A stretch of 61,018 bases of DNA, taken from Phycisphaerales bacterium. Its GTDB lineage: Bacteria; Planctomycetota; Phycisphaerae; Phycisphaerales; UBA1924. Made by a program: the position numbers and the translations under genes. This document shows, piece by piece, positions 9,002 through 17,800 of the stretch. The notes beneath the pieces were generated by a model. That model searched no databases. It was not told the origin of the DNA and saw nothing but the letters and a program-made list of their open reading frames with translations. The number at the start of each line of letters is the position of its first letter. Positions within the stretch are counted from its first letter, which is position 1. The stretch spans positions 1 to 61,018 of the forward strand of contig JAFIFZ010000006.1 of NCBI GenBank assembly GCA_020831775.1, read 5' to 3'.

Positions 9002-10417
9002 TCAGCAGCCCTGAGCGAACAAGGCGAGGAACTCGAAGAAGTCGTCCGCGTCGACCACGCCGTCCGGCACGCCGTCGGGGCCGGTGAGGTCCGCACGCGG
9101 ATCGCCGTCGGCGAAGAACGCGAGGTACGCGAAGAAGTCATCGGCGTCGACGATACCGTCAGGCACGCCCGCGGGACCGGAGAAGTCGGCCGGGCAGTCG
9201 CACCCGTTGTACCCGTCGGCGGCGATCAGCCTGAACACCCGCCCGCTCAGGCTGACGATGTACAGGTCGCCCCTGGCGTCCTCGCCGAACGAGGAGATCT
9301 GCGTGATGGAGCCCGAGGACGGCTGGAGCTCGCCTTCCCGTTCGGTCAGGTCGTTGAGATTCTCGCCGTCATAAGTGAAGCTCCAGATCCGTGCCGAGCA
9401 GAAATCGCCGACGAAGTAAGTGCCCCACAGATCGTGGATGCGGCAGCCTCGATAGACATACCCGCCCGTGATCGCGCAGCCTTGGACGCCGGTGTTGTAC
9501 TCCCAGATCGGGTCGACATTGCCCGGGGGCCTCGGCCCGCCGACGGCGCCGGGCGTAGCGATCAAGCCCTCACGCAGACGCCAGCCGTAGTTCTCGCCCC
9601 CCTCGCTCGAAGCGGGCTGGAAGTTGACCTCTTCGCGCGCGTTCTGGCCGACATCGGCGATCCAAAGGTCGCCGGTGTGCCGGTCGAAGCTGTTGCGCCA
9701 CGGATGGCGGAGGCCGTAGGACCAGATCTCGTCGAGCCCGCTCTGGTTGACGAACGGGTTGTCGGCCGGGATGGCGTAGTTGTTGTCGGGGTCGGTGGGG
9801 AAGTCGTCGTTGAACACATCGATGCGGAGCATTGCACCGAGCAGGGTGTCGGTGCGTTGGCCGTGGTTCTGCGGATCGTTGCCGCTGCCGCCGTCGCCGG
9901 CGTTGAAGTAGAGATAGCCGTCGGGCCCGAACGCGGTCCACCCGCCGTTGTGGTTGCTGAAGGGCTGGTTGATCGAGATGACCTGCACACCGGATGTTGG
10001 GTCGGCGACATTCGGGTCGGTCGGCGAGACGGAGAACCGCACGACCTTTGTGTGGCCCGTCTGGCGGTCGGTGTAGTTGACGAAGAAGAACCCGTCCTGG
10101 TCGTAATTGGGGCTGAACGCCATGCCGAGCAGGCCCCGCTCGTTGCCGGTCTGACTGACATCGTCGGTCAGATTGAGAAACGGCGTACTGAGCACAGTGC
10201 CCGGCCCGCTCCCCGAGCCCAGCTCGATGATCCGGATGAGCCCGCGCTGCTGGACGACAAACAGACGCTCGGTGTCGCCGGGCGGGGCCGTCACAAACAC
10301 CGGGCGCGAAAAACCGTCGGCCACAAGCTCCGTCGTCAACTCAGTCTGCGCGACGCAGGGCGAAGCGAGCAGAAGCCCGGCGGCACAAAATCCATACATT
10401 CGGCCACGGATCGACAT
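9002..10417 (-). CDS. secreted PQQ-dependent sugar dehydrogenase with dockerin-like C-terminus
   Basis: Soluble glucose/sorbosone-dehydrogenase-like six-bladed beta-propeller. Evidence is an N-terminal signal peptide ending SPCVAQ, then TELVADGFSRPVFV, NERGLLGMAFSPNY, NHNGGWTAFGPDGYLYFNAG, GDGGSGNDPQNHGQ, SYGLRHPWRNSFDR and GEN-YGW. It is expected to oxidise sugars outside the cytoplasm using PQQ and calcium. The last 75 residues form two tandem repeats (CDCPADFSGPAGVPDG and DADDFFAYLA, then TGPDGVPDG and DADDFFEFLA) of the calcium-binding type common on secreted planctomycete proteins. AGGGAG precedes the ATG. Confidence 0.88.
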   Translation of the reverse strand: MSIRGRMYGFCAAGLLLASPCVAQTELTTELVADGFSRPVFVTAPPGDTERLFVVQQRGLIRIIELGSGSGPGTVLSTPFLNLTDDVSQTGNERGLLGMAFSPNYDQDGFFFVNYTDRQTGHTKVVRFSVSPTDPNVADPTSGVQVISINQPFSNHNGGWTAFGPDGYLYFNAGDGGSGNDPQNHGQRTDTLLGAMLRIDVFNDDFPTDPDNNYAIPADNPFVNQSGLDEIWSYGLRHPWRNSFDRHTGDLWIADVGQNAREEVNFQPASSEGGENYGWRLREGLIATPGAVGGPRPPGNVDPIWEYNTGVQGCAITGGYVYRGCRIHDLWGTYFVGDFCSARIWSFTYDGENLNDLTEREGELQPSSGSITQISSFGEDARGDLYIVSLSGRVFRLIAADGYNGCDCPADFSGPAGVPDGIVDADDFFAYLAFFADGDPRADLTGPDGVPDGVVDADDFFEFLALFAQGC

Positions 10418-10584
10418 CGCAGCTCTCCCTTCTTCCCCACGAGGCGGTCAGGAAAACACCACCCGCGGCCCCGCCGCACGACCCCGGAACGGGCCGCGCA
10501 GCAAAAAGGCCGCGCCGACGCGCAGCCTACCAGATCGCGATGCCGACGCAACCCGGAATACGCCCCAGATTTCAGCAGAAAATC

Positions 10585-11076
10585 TCAGCCCCCGGCGCGG
10601 GCCAGCAGCGACTCGATGTCGCCCTTGCTCTGCACGCCCGACGGATGGGCCACGATTTTTCCGTCGGCGATGATCACCGTCGCCGGGATGCCCCGAACAT
10701 CAAGCCCGAGCGACGAGAGCGTGCGCAGGTCGTCTTGCTGCGTGTCGGCGTCGATGTAGAAGGGGATCGAACGCTCGCGGAGCATCTGCTGCACCGATTC
10801 ATCGGCGAGCGTGGTCCGCTTGTAGGTCTGGCAGGGCGGGCACCAGTCCGCCGTCACCAGCGCAAAGACGGGCCGGCCCTCGGTCCGAGACCGCTCGATC
10901 GCCGCCGCGAGCGTCTCCGAAGCCGCCTCCGCGAAGACCTCGGGGGTCGCGGCGGTCGAGCCGCCGATCCGGACCGTGATGAAGATCACGAGTGTGAACA
11001 ACACCACGATCGCCAGCAGCGTGCCCACGGAAACGCCCCCGAGCCGCAGACCGCCGCCTATTTCTCGTCGCTTCAT
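10585..11076 (-). CDS. membrane-anchored thioredoxin-fold protein
   Basis: 163 residues: a short basic N-terminus, one membrane segment (about residues 13-34), then a thioredoxin-like domain with VTADWCPPCQTYKR as the CxxC active site and cis-proline in GIPATVIIADG. Likely acts on the outer face of the cytoplasmic membrane in disulfide reduction or exchange. Start ATG 11076 is supported by AAGGAG upstream; the longer frame to 11127 has no such support. The WCPPC motif resembles DsbD C-terminal or thioredoxin-family domains rather than DsbA (CPHC). Confidence 0.85.
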   Translation of the reverse strand: MKRREIGGGLRLGGVSVGTLLAIVVLFTLVIFITVRIGGSTAATPEVFAEAASETLAAAIERSRTEGRPVFALVTADWCPPCQTYKRTTLADESVQQMLRERSIPFYIDADTQQDDLRTLSSLGLDVRGIPATVIIADGKIVAHPSGVQSKGDIESLLARAGG

Positions 11077-11206
11077 GACCCGCTCCTTATGCGTGCTCTG
11101 TTGAAAATCACCCGCGCAGCATACCACGAACCGACGCCCGCGAGACAGCGACGGACCGTTTCAATCCTCGTTGTAAGATCCGCCAGCACCCGGGATCTAT
11201 TCCGCC

Positions 11207-12181
11207 CTACCACTGCTCGAGCGTGCCCACCAGCGGCTCGATGAGGTTCTTGGGCGTGACCAGCCCCACCGGACCGGTCGGTCCCATCACGATCCCGATG
11301 GGCGAGTCCGCCTCGCGGAGCCTCGCCAGCGCCACCGTCACCCGCATCTGCGGGTGCAGCGTCGCGCCGGGCGTCATCAGCGACTCGATCGTCCGGTCCG
11401 GGTGCGCGTGCAGGTGCAGCCTGTTGAGCACCCCCACCACGCTCCCGTTCGCGTCGACCACCGGCGCCCGCGTGTGCACCGCCTCGGCGAACACCGCCAA
11501 CGCCTCCTCGCGGCTCGACCCCGCTTCGACCGTGAGCACACGCCTCCACGGGACCATCACTCTTTTGACATCCGCACGCCCCAGACGCATCGCCTGCTGC
11601 ACGATCCGGAGCTGGCTCTCGGAGATCACCCCCTCCGACGCCGACTCGAACAGCAGCGCCGCGACTTCCTCGCGCCGGCTCAGCGCCGGCTCGGGCGCGA
11701 TCCCGCCGATCCGGCCCACAAGCCTCGCAAAGCCGACGACCAACCCCAGGAACCCCGTCGCCGCGAACACCGTCCGCATCACCCACAGCGGACGGGCGAG
11801 GGGGTACATCCATTCGTCGGCCCGCCGGCGGAACAGCTCCTTGGGGGTCGACTCGCAGAACACAAGCACCACAGGCGTGAGCACCAGCGCGTTGAGCAGC
11901 ACGATCGACGCCTCGTTGTACCCGCGGATCTCCAGGAGCGCCGTCAGCCCCAGGACGCCGATGTAGTTAAACGCGTTGTTGCCGATCAGGAGCGACGCCA
12001 GCAGCCCTTGGGGTTTGTCGGTCATGCCGCGCAGCAGCTTCGCGCTCGACTCGCGTTCAGAGCGCACCGCCAGCGTCACGCGGTTAAGGCGGTAGTACCC
12101 CGTCTCCATGCCGCTGCAGACCGCAGAGCCGAAGAGCCCCAGCACGCAGAGCGCCGACCAGAAGAGCACCTCGGGAGTCAT
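11207..12181 (-). CDS. CNNM/DUF21 membrane protein with CBS domains
   Basis: 324 residues with a DUF21 transmembrane domain (SAVCSGMETGYYRLNRV at the start, LLIGNNAFNYIGVLG, VVLVFCESTPKELFRR) and a C-terminal CBS pair (VMVPWRRVLTVEAG, GVLNRLHLHA). The family includes CorC/YtfL-type proteins linked to magnesium or sodium export. It lacks the extra C-terminal CorC/HlyC domain present in its neighbour. Its ATG overlaps the stop of the upstream paralogue by one base (TGATG), implying translational coupling and perhaps a heteromer. Confidence 0.87.
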   Translation of the reverse strand: MTPEVLFWSALCVLGLFGSAVCSGMETGYYRLNRVTLAVRSERESSAKLLRGMTDKPQGLLASLLIGNNAFNYIGVLGLTALLEIRGYNEASIVLLNALVLTPVVLVFCESTPKELFRRRADEWMYPLARPLWVMRTVFAATGFLGLVVGFARLVGRIGGIAPEPALSRREEVAALLFESASEGVISESQLRIVQQAMRLGRADVKRVMVPWRRVLTVEAGSSREEALAVFAEAVHTRAPVVDANGSVVGVLNRLHLHAHPDRTIESLMTPGATLHPQMRVTVALARLREADSPIGIVMGPTGPVGLVTPKNLIEPLVGTLEQW

Positions 12182-13476
12182 CAGAGCGGCTCCCGCTGTT
12201 CTTCTTCCGGTTCGTCGAGCACCCGCAGCACCACGCTATCGACCGCTCGGCCCTTCACCCGGTCGACCTCGAGCTCGACGCGACCGACCGTCACGCGGTC
12301 GCCCTCCTCGGGCATCCGCCCCAGCGCCGCCTGCAGCACGCCCCCCAGCGTCTGCACCCGCTCGCCGAACGCGTCGGCCAGATCCGCGAAAACACTGTCG
12401 GTCTCGGCGAGATCGCGCACCGGCGTCAGCGCCGGCGCCAGCCACGTCTCAAGCCCGATCAGCATCACGCGCGACAGCAGCCCACCGCCCTCGCCCGGCG
12501 GCGGCACCGACATCGCCCGCGCGATGTCCTCGATCTGGATCATCCCCGTGATCGATCCGTGCTCGTCGACACAGAACGCCACATGCTCGCCGGATTCTCT
12601 GAAGAAATCCAGGAGGCGGTCCATGCTCACCGTCTCGGGCACGAACTTCGCCGGGGCGACATATTCGGGCGAGATCGCCGCGTCATTGCCCATCGCCTCG
12701 CTGCCGATCAGGAACGACTTCACATCGAGAAACCCCGCCGGGTGGTCGTCGTCGGCCCGCACAGGCAGGCGCGTGCGCTCGGTCCGCCGGACGACCCGCA
12801 GCACCTCGCCCCGTTTCTGCTGGCGGCTGATCCACGGGATGCGTGTCCTGGGCGTCATCGCTTCCGACGCCTTGCGACGGCCCAGGCGGATCGCCTCTGA
12901 AAGCAGCCGACGCTCCTCCTCGCTGATCGCCCCGTGATCGACGCCCGACTCGACCAACCGGCGGAGGTCGTCGTGGGAGACCGGCGCCGCCAGCTCCCCC
13001 GCCCCGACCAATCGCGTGACGGGCGTCACCATGAACCAGTCGACGAAGATCCGGATCGGTGAGAGCGCCCGGCTGACCACCAGGAGCGGCCCGGCGACCA
13101 CCGCCGCGTAGGTCAGCCGGTGAGCGCCCGCCAGCAGCTTGGGCAGCACCTCGCCCAGCAGGATCAGAAGCAGCACCGACGCGACGCTGATCCCCGCCTG
13201 CAACGCCGCGTGCTCCGACCGCATCGCCAGCACGCTGGAGAAGACGAAGTACAGGATGTTCACGCTCATGTTGAGCAGGAGGATCGTGATCAGCAGGGCG
13301 CGGGGGGCGTCGAGCAGGCGGTCCAGGGCCGCCCCGCCGACCGGCCGCCGCTCACGGACGATCCGTCGCTCCGACTCTGACAGCCGAAACAGCGCCGTCT
13401 CCGTGCCCGAGGCCAGGCCCGAAGCGACCAGCAGCGCTCCGAGCACCGCGATGATCGGCAGCTCTTCAACGCCCAT
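12181..13476 (-). CDS. CNNM/HlyC-CorC family transporter
   Basis: 431 residues. A DUF21 membrane domain (GLASGTETALFRLSESE, LLNMSVNILYFVFSS, LGEVLPKLLAGA) is followed by a linker with EAMTPRTRIPWISR, a CBS pair (AFCVDEHGSITGMIQIEDIA) and the C-terminal CorC_HlyC domain (FGERVQTLGGVLQAALGRMPEEGD). Family members are linked to divalent-cation efflux. The ATG has GGAGGAG upstream. It is first of a two-gene overlapping operon with the shorter paralogue, divergent from the racemase-like gene across 274 bases. Confidence 0.9.
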   Translation of the reverse strand: MGVEELPIIAVLGALLVASGLASGTETALFRLSESERRIVRERRPVGGAALDRLLDAPRALLITILLLNMSVNILYFVFSSVLAMRSEHAALQAGISVASVLLLILLGEVLPKLLAGAHRLTYAAVVAGPLLVVSRALSPIRIFVDWFMVTPVTRLVGAGELAAPVSHDDLRRLVESGVDHGAISEEERRLLSEAIRLGRRKASEAMTPRTRIPWISRQQKRGEVLRVVRRTERTRLPVRADDDHPAGFLDVKSFLIGSEAMGNDAAISPEYVAPAKFVPETVSMDRLLDFFRESGEHVAFCVDEHGSITGMIQIEDIARAMSVPPPGEGGGLLSRVMLIGLETWLAPALTPVRDLAETDSVFADLADAFGERVQTLGGVLQAALGRMPEEGDRVTVGRVELEVDRVKGRAVDSVVLRVLDEPEEEQREPL

Positions 13477-13750
13477 CAGCGCCCACCGCTCCTCCCGCTC
13501 GCGGGGTGAACCGACACCCCGAGGCGGTCAGCCGGGGGTACAAACCCCACCAGTTCCCGGACACGACAAAAAGCCCAACATCTTGGGTCGGGGCCGACCT
13601 GATCCCCAAACCCACGGCATCGTCGCGGGCTGAAGCGCGGGCGGGGATGGTCTTGTGGCTCTCGGATCGGGAAATCTTCATTGACGCGGGGCCCGATATC
13701 GCCCACCATAGCAGGAACGAAGGAGAGGCCAACGCAATGGAGGCGTCGCC
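13477..13750. promoter_or_regulatory. divergent intergenic region
   Basis: Contains no gene I can support. It must hold the promoters for the leftward CNNM operon and the rightward racemase-like gene. TTGACG at 13681-13686 is a possible rightward -35, but the matching -10 (around CACCATAG) is poor. A small CCCAA-CATC-TTGGG hairpin lies near 13574. Confidence 0.3.
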
Positions 13751-14476
13751 GTGATCAAGCACATCGGTATTGTCGGTGTCAGCCCGGAGGGCGCCGCGCT
13801 GTTCATCCGCGAGCTCTCCCGCCAATCCCACAGGATCGGCGGGCCGAACGCGCAGCTCCGTGTCTCCATGCACAACGAGCCCCTCGCGAGCTACCTCAAC
13901 GCGATCCGGCTCGGCGATTGGCACGGCGTCGCCGCACTGCTCTGCAAGTCCGCGGAGGTCGTCGCGGCGGCGGGCGCCGAGGTCTGCGTCACTCCAGACC
14001 ACGCTGTCCAGTATGCCCTGCACCTGGCCGAACACGAGACGCCGATCCCCTGGCGTTCGATGCCCGAGGCGGTTGCCGACGCGATCGCCCGCGAGGGCCG
14101 GAGCACCGTCGGCCTGATCGGGACGCGCTGGGTCACGGCCGCATCGACTTATCAGACCCACCTCGGACTCCGCGGCATCCAGGTCCTCAGCCCCGACGGC
14201 GACGAAGCGGAGGATCTGGACCGGATTATCGTGGACGAGCTGCTCAAGGGCGAAGTGCGCACCAGCTCGCGCGAGAAAGTGCATCAGATTATCCGCAATC
14301 TGGAGGCCCGGGGATGCGAGGGCATTGTCCTCGCCTCGTCGGAGGCGCCGCTGGCGGTCGAGCCCGGCAACAACGGGTTCTCGATGTACGACGCGGGATC
14401 GATCCTCGCCGAAGCCGTGGTCCGCGACGCCCTGTCGCTTGCGGGGCACGGGGAGGCGGCCCCCCCAGCGGCCTGA
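13751..14476 (+). CDS. aspartate/glutamate racemase-fold protein lacking both catalytic cysteines
   Basis: 241 residues, GTG start with GGAGG nine bases upstream. The fold is recognised from the N-terminal IGIVGVSPEGAALFIRELS, GAEVCVTPDHAVQYALHLAE, the interdomain STVGLIGTRWV and the C-terminal GCEGIVLASSEAPL. In true racemases the corresponding motifs are PCNTAHY and GCTE. Here the first reads PDHAVQY and the second ASSE, so both proton-shuttling cysteines are replaced (Asp and Ser). It may bind an amino acid or act as a different enzyme rather than racemise. It stands alone. Confidence 0.8.
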   Translation: MIKHIGIVGVSPEGAALFIRELSRQSHRIGGPNAQLRVSMHNEPLASYLNAIRLGDWHGVAALLCKSAEVVAAAGAEVCVTPDHAVQYALHLAEHETPIPWRSMPEAVADAIAREGRSTVGLIGTRWVTAASTYQTHLGLRGIQVLSPDGDEAEDLDRIIVDELLKGEVRTSSREKVHQIIRNLEARGCEGIVLASSEAPLAVEPGNNGFSMYDAGSILAEAVVRDALSLAGHGEAAPPAA

Positions 14477-14838
14477 AAGAACACCAACGCTCGGGAACCA
14501 TCCCCGGGCGGCGTGCGGAAATGACAAGGTCGGAGGAGGACCGTGTCGCGACGGGCGCACGGCCGGCCAGAACCAAGGCCCAGAACGCAAAAACAAGCCG
14601 ACTACGCCGAGATTGGTCGGAAACAGTTGCGTTCGGACCCCCGGATCTGCTATCCTCCACGCAGCGGACTCGCCCCAGAAAAGCCCGGCGTCGCCAGACG
14701 CTTGCCAGGGCGGGGCAGCGGATGCCCGCACCAAGCGGCTGTTTTCGGTACACTCCGCCCCACCATGCGGACGAAGCGGCCTCAACCCCACGCGGTGCAT
14801 CGGCAGGACGAGCCTGAGCACACGAAGGGAGCCCTAAG
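14477..14838 (+). promoter_or_regulatory. 362-base upstream region of the giant secreted-protein gene
   Basis: No conventional gene is supported here. It holds a candidate promoter (14627-14656), a second TACACT box (14749-14754) and a 25-codon open frame (14765-14842) that overlaps the next start codon. Confidence 0.5.
14627..14656 (+). promoter_or_regulatory. candidate sigma-70-type promoter
   Basis: TTGCGT at 14627-14632 and TATCCT at 14651-14656 are separated by 18 bases, about 180 bases before the giant gene. Each box matches four of six consensus positions. Confidence 0.35.
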
Positions 14839-14842
14839 ATGA
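14765..14842 (+). CDS. possible 25-residue leader peptide
   Basis: ATG at 14765 opens a 25-codon frame (MRTKRPQPHAV to the end HTKGALR) whose TGA overlaps the ATG of the giant gene as ATGA. A TACACT box lies ten bases before this ATG. The peptide is basic and His rich. The overlap could couple translation, but the downstream gene also has its own AGGGAG, so this could be chance. Confidence 0.3.
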   Translation: MRTKRPQPHAVHRQDEPEHTKGALR

Positions 14843-17800
14843 GTGGTTGGCAGATGTGTTCAGTCTTTGCCAGGGCATGGAAGGCCCGTGGCACGACAAC
14901 CCGAAGCTCCGGCCGGATTTTCTCCAGAGCCGGACGGGCCCAAACCAGCATGCACGAGATGTTCGACAAGCTCGAACCTCGAGTGCTCCTGTCGGGCGAT
15001 CCCCTGAACTTTGAAGACGCCGTCTTCGTCCCCATCACGGACGGCTACGGCTTCGACTTCGGAGAGATCGAGGCCACCAACGCCTACGACCTCTTCAGGT
15101 TCAACCTCGCCGACACAGACTTCATCGGCATCCTCGCCGACGCCCAGAACACCGGCAGCGGCTTGAACACCGCTCTGGAGGTCTACGACGCCGACGGCAA
15201 TTTGCTGCCGTTCTTCGTCCAGAGCGGACCGGCGACGGGCAACGGCGTGCTGACCTCCGGCCGCCCGACCGACGCGTGGTACGGCTTTGTCGCCGAGGCT
15301 GATCAGGACTACTTCGTCCGTGTGATGAGCGAGGTGGCCGACCCGGCCGCCCCCGGCGCTCTGGGCGAGTACATCCTCAGGCTCCGGACGGGCTCGCAGG
15401 AGCTCGACGCCGCGTTCAACGGAACGCTGGTCCCCGCGGGCACGAACCTCGATCCCGCCGCGGGGCCGCTGGATCCCGTGACCGGCGAGCTCGGCCTCGA
15501 AGACCCCGCCCGCCCGGGCGAGCGCTTCAGCCAGGACGAGCTGTACTTCAGCTACACCGTGCCGTTCCCCGACGACCCCCGCTACGACGGCGTCGATGTG
15601 AACTTCGACAGCCTCGTGACCGGCGCGATCCGGCCGCTGGGCCCGCAGCTCGACTGGCTCGACGCCCGCCTGGAGGTCTTCGACGGGGAGGGCAACTTCG
15701 TTGTCGCCGACAGCCAGTCCAACTTCCTGACCTCGCCCTTCCTCTGGTTTGACGCCGACCCGGGCGAGACTTTCTACTTCAGGGTCCGAAGCGACGAGTT
15801 CCGCGACCCCGATGAGGTCAACTCGACGGGCACATTCCAGCTCATCGGCGACGCCGCGGCGAGCGAGCTCGTCCTCGACCGCATCAGCCGCATCTTCACC
15901 GCCGAGGCGGAACTGCCGACGGCGTGGTCGTCGCTGCTGTTCCGCTTCACCACGGTGGCCGAGGGGCGTGCGATCCTGACCGCGGTGGGCCTGATGGGCG
16001 CCGATGTCCGCATGCGCCTGCTGGACACCCAGGGCGAGGTGATCATCTTCATCGACGACCTGTTCGGGAACATCCCGCAGATCGACCTCCAGCTCGAGGG
16101 CGGCCAGGAGTACTTCCTGATCGTCGACGGACCGGACCAGGCCGGCGGCAAGGGCGTCTTCCTCGCCATCGAGGCCAACCACACCAACAACACCAGCGGC
16201 AACGACCCCGCGCTGGTCGACGACCACCCCAACACGCCGGACTTCGGCACCAGCGAGGACCCCACCCCCGCCGACATCCTCCGGCGCTCGTTCTCGCAGG
16301 CGACCCCGCTCAACTTCGGGCCCGCCGCCCCGATCCTCGACGCCCACGGCAACCCGGTGCTCGACCTGTCCTACCGCGTGACGGCGCAGGGCCGCGGGCG
16401 CCTCGCCGACGCTGGCGACACGGACCTCTTCCAGTTCGTCGCGCCCTTGGACATGATCGGCTCGCACGAGGGCGACAACGACTCAGAGGGTCAGGGCGTG
16501 TTCATGGGCGGCCGCTTCGGCGGCGCCTGGCTGAACAGCACCATCCCCGTCGCCAGCCCGGGGCTGGTCAACTACGACGCCGGCTCGTTCTGGTTTGTCG
16601 GTCCCAACGAGACCTACACCGACAGCGAGTTCGGCATGTTCCCCAACGGGCAGGACCAGCCCGAAATCTACGCGATGAAGACCGTCACCATGCCCGTCGA
16701 GCAGGGCGTGTACGAGTTCCTCCTCATCGGCGGCGATTTCGAGCTCATCTGGGAGTTGCAGACTCCCTTCGGCCCGGTCCCTGTGACTACGCGCAACCTC
16801 GCGGCATGGCAGTGGATCCCCGGTGAAGGCCGGTACAACTGGGCGACCAATTTCGCCCTGCTCAACCCCGACGGCCCGGTCTACGCGCTGGAGACCTACC
16901 TGCCCGAGACATGGGATCCCGACGGATCCGACGGCCCGCTCCCGCCGGTGGTCATCCCCGACAACCAGATCCGCCTGGGCATCGGCGGCGACTTCTCTGA
17001 GTTCGAGGGCAACGCCGACTTCGGGGTCGGCCCGATCGCGGCCAACAGCCTGGCGGACATCAACATCGCGCCATTCCGCGCAGGCAACTTCGGCGCCGTT
17101 TCCAACATCGGCGACGAGCTCGGCTTCGGGCCCGGCGATGTCGTCTACGCCCTGCAGGCGTTCGAGCCCGAGAAGCCCGGGGAGGGTCGCGATGGCGACC
17201 CCGGCCCGCCCGTGATCCCGCAGGTCGACGACCCGGTCGAGCGTCCCGAGTCGCTTATCATCGGCGGCTCGTTCGCGACCAACGACGATGTCATCATCTA
17301 CAGCCACGGCCCGGGCGTGGCCATCGGCCTCCGCGCCGAGGGACTGGGCATCAATGTCACCGGCGGCGCTGTGCGTGCGCTGGCGGTCTACGAGGCGGGC
17401 TTCGAGGACGACGACATCCGCTTGCCCGGCGGCGGCAACGAGGAAGATCCGTTCGACGGGTTCTTCACACCCGCTCAGCTTGTCATCGCGGGTGACTTCA
17501 CCTCATACACCACGACGGCCGCCACGCTCAACATGGACACGCTCGCCGTCGCCGGCAGCGGCGGCACCTTCACCGGCAACCTGCTCTACTGGGGTTCGCC
17601 CGACCCGCTGCAGGACCCCGAGGACCCGGGTTACGACCCGCGGAATGTCTTCCTCGCCCCCGTCGATTCGCCCGACGGCCCGATCTACTCGCTGGAGGTC
17701 TACACGCCGCCGGTGGCTGCCGGCGCCTTCGCCAGCGCCTTCGCCGCGGTCGATCCTTCAGACACCTCGCCGGACCGCGAGGTGCGCCCGATCCTGGTCA

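Noticed and set aside
13466-14821. 451-codon minus-strand frame across the racemase-like gene
   Set aside because: It is antisense to a well-supported gene, has no recognisable motif and shows low-complexity composition.
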